A stretch of 64,000 nt of DNA from Crateriforma conspicua (GCF_007752935.1 NZ_CP036319.1:2108001-2172000), one strand, 5' to 3'; positions 42,811 through 51,906 are shown, counted from the first letter of the stretch. Notes: generated by a model from the letters alone, not told the origin. Program-made: numbers and translations.

Positions 42811-43182
42811 ATGCCATCAATCACCCAACGGGAGCATCAAACGAAGGTAAGGAGCGCTCCCGCGTGGAACGAAGTGCATATCGTTGCGAGAGGTGATCGC
42901 CTCACGCATTCCATCAACGGCGTTCAGATGAGCAAGGTCATCGACAAAAACCAAGCCTGCCGCGATCCAGGCCTCATCGCCATCGAACTTCATGCGGATG
43001 CCCCGATGACCGTCCAGGTGCGTCGTCTTCGTATCAGGACCGCGAGCACATTCGCGGCGACAAGGCCTGAAATACCCCGAATCAAGATGCTGAAGTACAA
43101 CTTGACCTACAAACGATTGAAGATGAGCCGGGAGTGGTTGAGTTTAAAGCAAGCAGTAAGTGACTGCTGCCGATTCTCTTGA
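42811..43182 (+). pseudogene. Fragment of a DUF1080 (3-keto-disaccharide hydrolase-type) domain
   Basis: The frame starts with ATG directly after the kinase stop. WNEVHIVARGDRLTHSINGVQMSKVIDKN and PGLIAIELHADAPMTVQVRRLRIR match the C-terminal third of DUF1080 jelly-roll domains (usual form WNxYxIxAxGNRxxHxINGxxxxxxxD...GxIxxQxHxGPxMxVxFxxIRI). The N-terminal two thirds of the domain and any signal peptide are absent, and the remaining 45 residues are unrelated. It may be translated by coupling but is best seen as a remnant left when the gene end was rearranged. Confidence 0.65.
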
Positions 43183-43186
43183 CGAA

Positions 43187-43933
43187 ATGTATGGAACGAT
43201 GCTTGTTTTTACTTGGAACCTGAATCTACTGGCATCCCATACAGTGTTTAACCTGCTGCCCGGATTCCTCTTCTTGGCATTCATGTGGTGTGGCGTGCCG
43301 ATTCTCGCCTGCGCTCTACTGGGGGCGAGAGTTGGTTGGGCACCGTTTCAATGGAGACGGATCGGCGGTGCCACACTGGGTGTGCTGATTGGAGCGGCAA
43401 CGCTACCACCGGCCTCATTTCTCTCAGTCTGGTTGGCAGCCCAAATCGATTTGCCGCCCATGCTTCCGAGACTGATTGCGTTCATCGCTGGAGGATGTTT
43501 GGCCAGTTCGTGGGTTGCCTACGTCGTCGCCCGAATCGGACGGCCCGCGGCTCAAGTGCCGACGATCGAAATGCTAAACGAAAACTGCGAAAAGCTTGAA
43601 CGGATCATCCGCGGAAGGGTGTCTGAAGGTGGGCTGGAAGTTGGTGCTAAATCGGACGCCGGCGCCATACAAGCGGCTGGAATCCTGACGCATGATCAAG
43701 CTATTCGCCTAGAAGAGATTCGCCGAAAGCGGAACGCCCTTCGGCAATCCAGAACAGTCCTCCATGAGGACGTGGCTTTCTGGGTCGGCAAGTCCAAAGA
43801 GTTGCTTGATGAACTCGACAAGCAATCCAAAAAGGCACGTCACCAGACGACTTCGCATCGTGAATTAGACGGCAATGCACGCGAAGACGAAAACCCCTAT
43901 AAACCCCCGGCGGCGGGTGCTTCATCCCATTAA
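43187..43933 (+). CDS. Membrane protein with C-terminal coiled coil and NPYKPP tail
   Basis: About 248 residues. Three membrane helices (LLPGFLFLAFMWCGVPILACALLGA, IGGATLGVLIGAATLPPASFLSVWLAA, LIAFIAGGCLASSWVAYVVA) are followed by a helical cytoplasmic part (ILTHDQAIRLEEIRRKRNALRQSRTVL) and the tail DENPYKPPAAG. This ENPYxPP motif also begins the gene at 35164-35604. Start ATG 43187 or 43199; no strong ribosome site. Function unknown. Confidence 0.58.
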   Translation: MYGTMLVFTWNLNLLASHTVFNLLPGFLFLAFMWCGVPILACALLGARVGWAPFQWRRIGGATLGVLIGAATLPPASFLSVWLAAQIDLPPMLPRLIAFIAGGCLASSWVAYVVARIGRPAAQVPTIEMLNENCEKLERIIRGRVSEGGLEVGAKSDAGAIQAAGILTHDQAIRLEEIRRKRNALRQSRTVLHEDVAFWVGKSKELLDELDKQSKKARHQTTSHRELDGNAREDENPYKPPAAGASSH

Positions 43934-44096
43934 CTGATGTACCGCGCCCTAGCGACTCGTCACTTGAGCGATCGTAACTGTTTCGTTCCGCGGAAGTGTT
44001 TTTCTTCCTCGACGCGTGCTTTAGAGTGTGAAGGTGATGGCAGACCCTCGTCCGCAGCTGATTGAGAAGACAGCATCGCGACAATCAGTGAGCTAC

Positions 44097-44651
44097 CTAA
44101 ACGGCATCGGTACACGATCGCGACCGAAAGATCAGAATTGCGACTAAGGCGCCTATCATGCCGCCAACGATCGCCGCAAAGTAGTGGATCAAACCGATGA
44201 ACTGACTGTTGTCGTCAAGGAACGAGTAACCTACCAGGACGGAGGCGACGAACCGTCCTCCATACCAACCCGGCAGCATGGCAAGCAAAGCGAACGGAAT
44301 GATCGCGACGCGCTGAAGCGAAAACTCGTCAGCAGTTGCGTCATTGTCCTGCGATCCAACTCTCGCAAGATGCGCACGGGAAGATGCGTGGATCCCACCG
44401 CCGATTGCCGAACCAAAATACGCCATTCCAATCAAACCGCCGATCAGTCGCGAGTGATCATCCGTCAGACTTCCAGTCAGGTATATCAGTGCCAGGAGCG
44501 ATGCAGAAGCCAGGACGGCACCCACAGCGGCCCCAATCAAGCAGCGCGCTCCAGACTTCAACACGATCAGACACAGGATCACCATGGGAATTCCCAATTG
44601 GATCCAGCTCATCAGGTCGTGCCATTGGATGACTGCAAAGGCAGGAGCCAT
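44097..44651 (-). CDS. Polytopic membrane protein of unknown function
   Basis: 184 residues with four to five hydrophobic helices: WIQLGIPMVILCLIVL, CLIGAAVGAVLASASLLALIYLTG, LIGGLIGMAYFGSAIGGG, VAIIPFALLAMLPGWYGG and FAAIVGGMIGALVAILIF. Glycine-zipper-like GxxxG spacing occurs in the third and last helices. No family recognised. It is on the minus strand, convergent with the gene at 43187. Confidence 0.55.
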   Translation of the reverse strand: MAPAFAVIQWHDLMSWIQLGIPMVILCLIVLKSGARCLIGAAVGAVLASASLLALIYLTGSLTDDHSRLIGGLIGMAYFGSAIGGGIHASSRAHLARVGSQDNDATADEFSLQRVAIIPFALLAMLPGWYGGRFVASVLVGYSFLDDNSQFIGLIHYFAAIVGGMIGALVAILIFRSRSCTDAV

Positions 44652-44777
44652 CGCTGCCGTCAGCGCGAGCAGACCAGTGATCGTAAATTGCGGCTGCGGT
44701 TTCAGTGGTGTCTCGATCTGTGGCGTCTCGATCTTTTTGTGAAACGTCTTCCCAGTGAGTTGGCACCGAGCTCAAAA

Positions 44778-45056
44778 TCAAAGTTGCTCGCCGCAGTTCG
44801 GGCAAAAATTGTGCACCCGAAATGACTTCATGCGGACCCTATGTCCACAGGCCGGACAAGGACGTCCCTTGCCTTTAAGACTCCACACGATCTCTTCGAT
44901 GACGTAAGCAAAGCCCACGGTGCAAGCCAACACCAACCCAACATTCCAGGGAACGGTTCCCTTCGCGAAATTCTGCAAACAGCCGTACGCGATTGCAAGC
45001 AGGATCGGAGCGACGGCGTGTTTCCATTTGCGATATCGCAACCACATGTTCTTCAC
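44778..45056 (-). CDS. Small membrane protein with C-terminal zinc ribbon
   Basis: 92 residues: two hydrophobic helices (AVAPILLAIAYGCLQNF and NVGLVLACTVGFAYVIEEIVW), then a zinc ribbon CPACGHRVRMKSFRVHNFCPNCGEQ with two CxxC pairs 18 residues apart. A ribbon at the cytoplasmic end of a membrane protein suggests a protein-contact or nucleic-acid-contact role, not known further. 127 bp separate it from the next minus-strand membrane gene. Confidence 0.62.
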   Translation of the reverse strand: MKNMWLRYRKWKHAVAPILLAIAYGCLQNFAKGTVPWNVGLVLACTVGFAYVIEEIVWSLKGKGRPCPACGHRVRMKSFRVHNFCPNCGEQL

Positions 45057-45275
45057 TACGTCTCAACCCTTTTTCGGATAGGAAACGGACAAACGGCGGG
45101 CTTTTCGGTCGCTTCGTCCAATCGTACGAAGCACTTGCTAAACTCGCTCGCTATTCTAAATCCCGTTTCATTTATACTGTGAAGCGACTTCAGATTTGAT
45201 TGTCCGAAGATGGAGCGCCCGGCAACCCGCGGCAATGAGCCATACCCCGACGTCAACTGTCCTTTGGAGATCTTG

Positions 45276-45848
45276 ATGAGAACCACTCACGCAATCATGT
45301 TCCTCGTCTTTGTCTGTTGGGTCAGTGGCAGAACGCATGCCAACGAGACCTGGGAAGACCATCCTCCGTGGCTAGGAACTTGGCACGCCAATCCTGAAGT
45401 CTCACGAATTCTGGGGTTCACACAAGAAGCACCTGTTGAAAGAAAAGAACTGCAGATCGAGTTCTTCGTGTCCCGAGATGCTGCAATCGCGGTGGCCGGA
45501 AAGGAAATTATCCAGCGAGTGGAATCCACGTTCTCGGAGCGGATGGGCGGCAGGCATCAGATCATTGCAGCGGGTCGTTGGAAAGAGGAAGAAAAGTTCA
45601 CGGTCGACTCCATGTGTTTTGTGACTCAGATTCAGGGCGCCAGATTTCTGTGGTTCGGTGACCCAAGCGTTAGCTTCAACGGTGCTGAAGTCAGCTTTGT
45701 TCGCGGAGTGGATCCAGAGCATGATTTGCTCGTACTTGATTCGCACATGCCCAGCTTTATCAAGCGACGGTTACCTCGCACGAAACAGACGGCAAGCCCC
45801 GTCAAGGCGGTCGGTTACCAGCGACAAACCCCCGAGGCAGAGAAGTAG
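45276..45848 (+). CDS. Exported protein of unknown function
   Basis: 190 residues with a signal peptide (MRTTHAIMFLVFVCWVSGRTHA). The mature sequence starts NETWEDHPPWLGTWHANPEVSRILGF and has a lipocalin-like look: strands ELQIEFFVSRDAAI, HQIIAAGRWKEEEKFTVD and ARFLWFGDPSVSFNGAEVSFVRG. A single-domain ligand-binding barrel is possible but not established. ATG 45276 has GGAG upstream. Confidence 0.58.
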   Translation: MRTTHAIMFLVFVCWVSGRTHANETWEDHPPWLGTWHANPEVSRILGFTQEAPVERKELQIEFFVSRDAAIAVAGKEIIQRVESTFSERMGGRHQIIAAGRWKEEEKFTVDSMCFVTQIQGARFLWFGDPSVSFNGAEVSFVRGVDPEHDLLVLDSHMPSFIKRRLPRTKQTASPVKAVGYQRQTPEAEK

Positions 45849-46252
45849 TCGAGGCCGCCTCTTAGGAGACTGAGATTTTTCCTAGCCCGGTCGGCGCTCG
45901 CGAACCTTGCCACAACGTCTGTTTATCTCGCATTTAGTTGAACGTTACACCCACCATCATCGCAGAAAACCTGTTGTCCGACATCGACAAGCGTCTGGCT
46001 TCCGAGTTCCGCGTGAGGCAGCGGTTCTCCTACAAACTTGTTGGGACGAGAGACACCCTGCCGAGATGCATACAAAGACTTGCAAAGAAGTCGACGCATA
46101 CGAATACAGCCGCTAGCATCTTTATGCTCAGCTTCTGGATCATGCGCTGGGTGACGAAGCGATGCACAACAAATTGTCGGATCCCTTATCGTAGTGGATG
46201 ATCACTCTCGGCAACCGCGCGATCTCCAACACTATCCAAAGCGAGGCCCCCA
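45849..46252. other. Gap with possible decayed coding sequence
   Basis: 404 bp. Near 46130-46195 a frame reads QLLDHALGDEAMHNKLSDPL and a stop; it is broken by a TAG after AYEYSR just upstream. These look like scraps of a gene that has lost its frame, but no family can be named. No promoter is obvious for the following gene. Confidence 0.35.
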
Positions 46253-46663
46253 TTGAGATACTCTACGCGAACACTGCTGCTGGGAGTACTTGCGGTAGCT
46301 TTGCTTCTCACGGGCGTTCGTTGGACACAATGGAGAAGCCGGTGGATGGGTGTTCGCAAAGACCTTCGAAACTGGGCGAACAGTATCGATCGCACTGATG
46401 GAAAAATCGAGCTATACACAAGAATGAACACTCACTTTGACCCAGAGGAAGGATTTACGGGCACGCACAACTTCACTGTGTTGACAGGCGAGCCAGTGAA
46501 GATCAAACATACTGATGGTACTACTGGCTGGACAACGAGGCCGGGCTTGCCTGAAGACCCAAGTCGATTTTTTGTTGTACCTCCCGGCATCTGGGTAGAT
46601 GACATCGACGATGTCGTGACCGTTTGGGACCACCATTACAACGCGGGCTCTTATGAACCCTAG
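46253..46663 (+). CDS. Single-span membrane protein of unknown function
   Basis: 136 residues starting with TTG: RYSTRTLLLGVLAVALLLTGVRW, the common planctomycete anchor (RxSxRTLL), followed by a soluble domain WRSRWMGVRKDLRNWANSIDRTDGKIELYTRM and VLTGEPVKIKHTDGTTGW. The last 40 residues are acidic with DDIDDVVTVWDHHYN. No homology by eye. The TTG start is supported by the conserved anchor sequence beginning at once after it. Confidence 0.55.
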   Translation: MRYSTRTLLLGVLAVALLLTGVRWTQWRSRWMGVRKDLRNWANSIDRTDGKIELYTRMNTHFDPEEGFTGTHNFTVLTGEPVKIKHTDGTTGWTTRPGLPEDPSRFFVVPPGIWVDDIDDVVTVWDHHYNAGSYEP

Positions 46664-47195
46664 CAAGCCAGTAGAGGGCAGTTTAAGGCTTTGACCTCGC
46701 GACCAATTTTAACTGGACAACCAACTCTCGGGCCAGGTCAGAGGTCATGGCGCGGGCGTTGAGCCGGTCATTGTCGCACGCGTCACGCGTTTCCCTAGGT
46801 AGCGGCGATTGCATCGGCGACGTGCACTTCGCACGATCGCTTCGCTGCAGTTAGCGCGAAACGTCGTATCAGAATCTTGGGAGCCTGTAGCGAGAATGAA
46901 GGAGAACAACTGACCGCCGGCGGGCGAAAGAAGGTCAGATTGCTTTACGCATCCCAATCCTAGATAATTCTCTAAGTACGGACAACCAAAACTGAGGCAT
47001 TTCCAAGCTCCGGCTTGTCTCTCGATGCGACGGTGTTGACGACTCATCTGACTCTATCATTCCAGGACTTCGCATTGTCGGATAGACGCTCGTGTTTCCT
47101 GCGACTTTCAGCGCCCCGTAGACTCTTGTTTCCAGCCAATTTTCAGACAGGAGAATTTTCCAATGTACTTGTTCGCTTTGAAAGGCAGATAGAAC
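46664..47195. other. Gap without recognisable gene
   Basis: 532 bp separating two small plus-strand membrane genes. No open frame here shows family similarity; the promoter of the 47196 gene should lie in its last 100 bp, which is locally AT-rich (GAATTTTCCAATGTACTTG). Nothing else could be assigned. Confidence 0.4.
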
Positions 47196-47462
47196 ATGAG
47201 TGACGAACGATCAACCGCGACCGAATGCGCAATCGTCGCCGGAACAGCCTTCAGCTGTTCTTGTGCTGCGTTCGCGCTGTCCGCCATTCTTTTGACTCCG
47301 ATCATTGGAGGCTTTTTGCAGTCGATAGCCGCGCCGCCGCTTATCCAGCAGGGAACAGTTCTTTTCTTGCTGTTCGGACTCCCAATCGTTGCTGCAATCA
47401 AGGGAATTGACATTGGCGCTCGGCTACTTGGTCAGGGGCCTGAGGGGCATCCCACAGGTTAG
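47196..47462 (+). CDS. Small two-helix membrane protein
   Basis: 88 residues with two hydrophobic helices (IVAGTAFSCSCAAFALSAILL and GTVLFLLFGLPIVAAIKGI) and a glycine-rich C-terminus (GARLLGQGPEGHPTG). No family is recognised. The ATG at 47196 follows the ribosome-site-like AGGCAGA. Confidence 0.5.
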   Translation: MSDERSTATECAIVAGTAFSCSCAAFALSAILLTPIIGGFLQSIAAPPLIQQGTVLFLLFGLPIVAAIKGIDIGARLLGQGPEGHPTG

Positions 47463-47489
47463 TGGCGGATCACAGTTGCGAACCAACGC

Positions 47490-47603
47490 ATGCAACGGCG
47501 TTTTGACCAACTCGACAGCAACGAGGACGGCGTAATCGACGAGGGCGAATGGCAGGAACTCCGAACGCGTGCCGGGGCATTTGGCAGACGACCCGAGAAC
47601 TGA
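47490..47603 (+). pseudogene. Short EF-hand fragment
   Basis: A 37-residue frame: MQRRFDQLDSNEDGVIDEGEWQ with the calcium-loop spacing D-x-N-x-D-G-x-I-D-x-x-E of an EF-hand, ending soon after at a TGA. EF-hand proteins are frequent in planctomycetes. Standing alone with no signal peptide and in a 554-bp gap (47463-48016) that is otherwise without genes, it is most likely a remnant. The rest of the gap shows nothing I can support. Confidence 0.5.
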
Positions 47604-48016
47604 CGGCCTGATCCCGATCCTTGACGCCGTGCTTGTAGAGATCCAGCACTCCCGAGAAGGTGTGCCAACGCACGCTCGCTGCGCCAGCGCCGTCAAAGAT
47701 TTCAAGGCTAGTGAACCATCCGTTAGCAAGCTCGAAGTCCGCCAAAGTTCATGCGAGTGGATGCATCGACACGTGCGAGTTCGCTGAAACGGTTCGACGC
47801 AGTCCTCTTCAAAATGCCGGACCGGATCGAGAGGGGTTCGTGGCCAAGTCGTCTAACCTGCGGAGGCCTGCCGAGGTATCGAGATAGAGATCCAATATCT
47901 GAACTTGCAACGAGAACGAAATGGAACACTGAAAGGTCGAACCGAAACAGTTGCGTTGGCGAACCGTGTCCACTCAAATCGAAACACGATTATCGTAAGC
48001 CACGGAGACATACGAG

Positions 48017-48559
48017 ATGCTGCGGATGCCAAGCTACACAACGATTGTGTTGCTGCTGATAGTCCTCGCGGGCTGCGGCAAGCCAGAGCCCCCAATCGAT
48101 GTAGGACAACCGTTAACGGATCCCGCTGAATCCCCGGCAAAGCCGGATACAGCGGCAGCGAAGAACGGTTCACTAAAGGAGAGCCAAACGCTGAAACAAG
48201 CAATGGTAGATGTGACGATGGAATTGATGAAGGAGAAGCAGCCGGACATCGGCATCGATGCTGTTCGTGAACAGGTAGTGAAAGGGATCACTCAGATTCG
48301 AGAAGACGTGCCTGGATTCTTGATGGTTTCTATCGACGAAGAAACCGACTTGCAATCAGGCGCGCAAAGCGAAAACGCCGGGAAGAGAATCGCCGAGGCA
48401 GAGGCCTTTCTGAACGAAGTCGGAATCCAAGCTGGTGGACTGGCCGCATCGCTAATTGCAAAGCACAAAGCCGGGGACCTGTCTCCCGTTTACACGGAAT
48501 TGCTTGCCCAGTTAATAGTAGCTGACAAAACAAAGGCGGAAAAATCGCTTAGCAAGTAG
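48017..48559 (+). CDS. Lipoprotein of unknown function
   Basis: 180 residues. TIVLLLIVLAGCGKPEPP is a lipoprotein signal with the lipobox LAGC (Cys about residue 20). The mature part has a proline/alanine linker and helical segments (LKQAMVDVTMELMKEKQPDIGIDAVREQVVKGITQIR). No family recognised. Probably anchored to a periplasmic membrane face. Confidence 0.6.
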   Translation: MLRMPSYTTIVLLLIVLAGCGKPEPPIDVGQPLTDPAESPAKPDTAAAKNGSLKESQTLKQAMVDVTMELMKEKQPDIGIDAVREQVVKGITQIREDVPGFLMVSIDEETDLQSGAQSENAGKRIAEAEAFLNEVGIQAGGLAASLIAKHKAGDLSPVYTELLAQLIVADKTKAEKSLSK

Positions 48560-48668
48560 CAAACTGAGTGAATTCGAGCAGGTATTCCGAGTCATTGATG
48601 TGTTGCGCGATCACAGTGTGTTGGTTGGCCAACTTGAGTTTTCAGTCGTTTCTAAGCGAGGCACCGAA

Positions 48669-48944
48669 ATGGCAATCACGCTGAGTAAAATTGCAGCGCT
48701 GTGCTTGGCAATCGTCTACACCTCGATCTCGGTCTTCATGGCAGGCTTCTTCGCTATCCCAGGAATGATGACCTTGCTGGTCCCGCCACTCGGGCTCATT
48801 TGGTTTGCGCAAGACCTCAGCGAGTTTACTGGATACGTTGGGAAGGGAGGCACGATCGATCAGTCCTCGCCTGAGTTTCTGATCGCGGCGTTTGGATGGC
48901 TAGTATTGCTTGGTTTACCGATCTACATGTACTACTCCAGTTGA
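48669..48944 (+). CDS. Small two-helix membrane protein
   Basis: 91 residues. Helix 1 is KIAALCLAIVYTSISVFMAGFFAIPGMMTLLVPPLGLIWF (long, perhaps two segments) and helix 2 FLIAAFGWLVLLGLPIYMYYS at the C-terminus. No recognised family. It is the last host-type gene before the terminase; the 273 bp after it (48945-49217) contain no gene that I can support. Confidence 0.5.
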   Translation: MAITLSKIAALCLAIVYTSISVFMAGFFAIPGMMTLLVPPLGLIWFAQDLSEFTGYVGKGGTIDQSSPEFLIAAFGWLVLLGLPIYMYYSS

Positions 48945-49217
48945 TGCCAAACCGAGACGAACCCAAGTTTTGGTTCGCACGCTACTTTTTGAGGCGTGAC
49001 CGTTATACCGATTCGGATTCTGAGGGTGCGGAATTAGGGGCTTGTGGTGAGCCTATAAGGGGTCATTTTTTGTAACATCGGATGCATCGACCGCTAGCTT
49101 GAAGCCTCCGGCCGAAATCGCATCGGTGTCGCTGGCACAGAGACACCACCGCTCCGAAACCGCTGTCGCAAGAGGATACGGAAGCCATCGATCGGAGACG
49201 CTTTCAGCTTATTGTGA

Positions 49218-51485
49218 CTAGCTTCTTTTCTTTCGTTGAAGATCCCTGAAACTCACTCGCTCGATTTTCGGCGGCGCGGGAACATCTGTGCCAAAAAGAA
49301 GTGCGCCCTGCATCGATGCTGCAACGGCAGAGCCGACGAGACAATCAAGCCAGTGGTTGTCCGGCTGCTCTGGTCTGGCTTTCCATTCGTCCACTGTCCG
49401 GCCGCGACCTTCGGTCCGTACGAAGTATTCGGCCGTGACCTGTTCGGCGAACATGCGATGTTGGTCCGGTCGATCGCCGAAGATCGAAAGGCAACCACGA
49501 TCGCCCATCGCAACGGCGAGACGTGCATGCGTGAACGACTTCCACCAATTGGTGTCGTAGATTACGTGCCGAATTGCTCGCTTGCCGTTGATCGACGGCA
49601 CTCGCCAATTCAAGCCCACGCGGTCACCCGGCCGGCGTTTGTATTCGCTGAAGGGGTTGGATGAGGCGCCGACGAATCTGCCGTGCGAGGGTAATAGGAC
49701 GGAGGCATGGGGGCTTTGCCGGCAGAACTGATAAACCACGTTCGTCGAATGCCCCCAGTTGGCGTCGATCAAACACCGGCCAATCTTCATCGCCGCGCCG
49801 TCGTCGCGTTGCCATTCTTGCCCGAGCAAGTCTTGTGTCAACGTTTCGAGGCCGGCGTAGATGCTACCTTCGAGTCCGGTACCTTCGGCGGCACCAGCCA
49901 GCATGTGACGAGCATCGCGGAGCGTGAAGTAGTTGCGTTTTTGGTCTGGGTAGGTGCCGTAGTCCACAACATAGCCGGTGAAGTCGTCGTCCCACGCGGC
50001 GACCACATAGAAGAGCAACTTCCCCTGGACGTCGATGAACGCGGTGAGGTGGTTGCCCGAGATCGGGACGCGTTGTCGTGACAGATTATTGATCTTGGCA
50101 GCGACCTGTTCGGCGGTGAGTTGGTCGGCGCCGACAGTTTCTTCGGGGAGCGGTTCGTTTTGGTACTCGGCGAAGAACGCGGACTCGTCCTGCAACTTCA
50201 GATTCATCGCGTGTTGGATGGCCGACAATTCATCGTGGTTGAACCGTTCGGCCCACGACACGTCCGCGCCGGCATCCATCGCTTCACGGTTCCGCCGATA
50301 GAAATCAGTGCCAGCAGCGCCACCATCGCCAGCACGCAATCCTTCAGCGCGGATTTCGGCGTAGCGAAGCCACAACTCCTCATTGGTCGGAAACGAATTC
50401 ACCATTCGAGTGCGTTCGCCGTTCCATTCCGGGTGGAGGTCACGGCTAAGGATGTTGTCGGCCATGTCCCCGGGGCGGATGACCGTGCAAGGCATGATGC
50501 CAGAGATCTTCTTACCCGGGCCGGCCAGTCCGAGCACCGCGCCGGCGAGGATGGCTTCGCGGTTGGCACATTGCGAAAGCGAACGAGCGGATTCGTCGGT
50601 TTGCGGATCGTCGAGGACGACAAGTGATGGCCTGACCGTCTTTCCGTCGGGCCGTTTGAATTTCATGCCGCGGATGCGACCGGTCAGGCCGGCGACTTTG
50701 ATGATCGCGCCGCCGGCTTTGCTGCCTGCGACGGACGGCAGGACGATCTCTTTCGCCGTCCAGCCGATCTGCGTGCGTTTGCCAGCGTGAAGTTGTCCGT
50801 TGGCTCGGTTGGCAATGCCGTCCAGGGCTTGGATGGGGAAACAGACTTCGGGGTAATCGGCGGCGAGCACGTCGTTGCAATCGAGTTCGGTTTTGATCGA
50901 GTCGAGCATGTCGCAAGCGTGCCCTTCGTCACTTCCGATCAAGCAAACGAAGTCGCGGTAGCCGTTGAGCACTGCCCAGATGCAGGCGACTTCGGCGAGG
51001 GACGATTTGCCGGAGCCGCGAGCCATCGCCAGCGAGAACAAACCACCGCGAACCACAGCTTCCTCGATCTTCGCGATGACCTTCAAGTGGTCCGGAGACC
51101 ATGAAAGGTGAAACGTCAAACCGAAATAGGCTTCGCAAAAAAAGCGAAACGAACTGGCGGCTTTCGCTTTGCGTTCCGGGTTCTCGACCGCAGGTAATTC
51201 GCCAATATCACGGCCGGCTTGAGCGATCGCGGCGTTACGGGCTCGCGCTCGCTCCTTCGCTTTCGCGTACGGATCATCGTCCGCCTTGGGCTTCGGAGAA
51301 TGACGCTTTTCGTGAAGCCAATCGGCGTAGCGGAGCAGATCGACATGCCGGCCGTCTCCGATGCGATTGCCAGCTTCGATTCGATGCCGGTGTAATTGCC
51401 GCTCGTTGATGACGGCGCCAAGCGGCGTTGAATTTAGCAGCCGACAACATTCGCTCGGTCGAAGTTTCCTTGGATCAATCGCCAC
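49218..51485 (-). CDS. terL: Phage terminase large subunit
   Basis: 755 residues from a GTG. Residues 1-60 (PRKLRPSECCRLLNSTPLGAVINERQLHRHR) look like a DNA-binding helical start. The packaging ATPase has Walker A MARGSGKSS (about residues 154-162) and Walker B PSLVVLDDPQT (about 285-295). The RNase H-like nuclease begins TAFIDVQGKLLFYVVAAWDDDF. The motor drives DNA into the capsid and cuts it. It overlaps the small upstream gene by 11 bp. In a normal phage it would be followed by the connector and portal genes, which here lie 17.6 kb away. Confidence 0.9.
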   Translation of the reverse strand: MAIDPRKLRPSECCRLLNSTPLGAVINERQLHRHRIEAGNRIGDGRHVDLLRYADWLHEKRHSPKPKADDDPYAKAKERARARNAAIAQAGRDIGELPAVENPERKAKAASSFRFFCEAYFGLTFHLSWSPDHLKVIAKIEEAVVRGGLFSLAMARGSGKSSLAEVACIWAVLNGYRDFVCLIGSDEGHACDMLDSIKTELDCNDVLAADYPEVCFPIQALDGIANRANGQLHAGKRTQIGWTAKEIVLPSVAGSKAGGAIIKVAGLTGRIRGMKFKRPDGKTVRPSLVVLDDPQTDESARSLSQCANREAILAGAVLGLAGPGKKISGIMPCTVIRPGDMADNILSRDLHPEWNGERTRMVNSFPTNEELWLRYAEIRAEGLRAGDGGAAGTDFYRRNREAMDAGADVSWAERFNHDELSAIQHAMNLKLQDESAFFAEYQNEPLPEETVGADQLTAEQVAAKINNLSRQRVPISGNHLTAFIDVQGKLLFYVVAAWDDDFTGYVVDYGTYPDQKRNYFTLRDARHMLAGAAEGTGLEGSIYAGLETLTQDLLGQEWQRDDGAAMKIGRCLIDANWGHSTNVVYQFCRQSPHASVLLPSHGRFVGASSNPFSEYKRRPGDRVGLNWRVPSINGKRAIRHVIYDTNWWKSFTHARLAVAMGDRGCLSIFGDRPDQHRMFAEQVTAEYFVRTEGRGRTVDEWKARPEQPDNHWLDCLVGSAVAASMQGALLFGTDVPAPPKIERVSFRDLQRKKRS

Positions 51486-51681
51486 GGCCTGCCTCCTTCA
51501 GCATCCATGCGGTGTAGGTCAACACGTTCAAGAGGCCTTCGGCATCGGTCGGTGCACCGGCGTCGATATCCGTTTGGACTTCGGCCGCATCGACCTTCCG
51601 CCGGCGAAGTTTTGTGAACAACGCGGCGGTCTGTTCGGCCGTCATCGCGTTCGGGTTGAGTTCGTCTTTTGGGCCTTCCAT
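51475..51681 (-). CDS. Small protein upstream of the terminase (possible small subunit)
   Basis: 68 residues: MEGPKDELNPNAMTAEQTAALFTKLRRRKVDAAEVQTDIDAGAPTDAEGL (key parts TAEQTAALFTKLRR and TDIDAGAP) with a helical C-terminus LLNVLTYTAWMLKEAG. The AAxLxxKLxxRxVxxxxIxxDIxxGAPxNxDGTxxLxxYxAWL pattern recurs just before terminases in planctomycete phages. Its position suggests a small terminase subunit or helper, but it is shorter than typical ones. A longer frame is open upstream to 51792 without support. Confidence 0.55.
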   Translation of the reverse strand: MEGPKDELNPNAMTAEQTAALFTKLRRRKVDAAEVQTDIDAGAPTDAEGLLNVLTYTAWMLKEAGRGD

Positions 51682-51865
51682 GGCGACCAGAGTCTCCGAT
51701 GCTTGGGTGTGTATGCGAAGTCGCCTCACGCCGGCGACTGTCGCGTTTGGATGCATGCTCGCGGTCAGTGGCCGTATGTATCGGCGGGCCACGTCGGGCC
51801 GAAAGTGGCCGCGCGTGCGGGTGAAAAGAAGGCTGCGAATTCCTTGAACATTACTGCCGGACTTC

Positions 51866-51906
51866 GCTTGAGGTGTCTCGAAAACGCTGGCTCATGTGTG
51901 TCAACG
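51866..51906 (+). promoter_or_regulatory. Phage leader motif, copy 1 (before the amidoligase gene)
   Basis: GCTTGAGGTGT, then after TTGAGG exactly 17 bp, then CTCATGTGTGTCAACG. An ATTACTGCCGG stretch precedes it, as in copy 2. It ends 34 bp before the amidoligase ATG at 51941. The divergent terminase gene starts on the other side, so this is the outermost element of the rightward gene series. Promoter-like spacing suggests a phage-specific promoter, unproved. Confidence 0.7.

Noticed and set aside
45907-46201. Two overlapping open frames of 69 and 87 codons
   Set aside because: They start without ribosome sites, overlap each other in different frames and show no recognisable domain; treated as a gap with possible decayed sequence.
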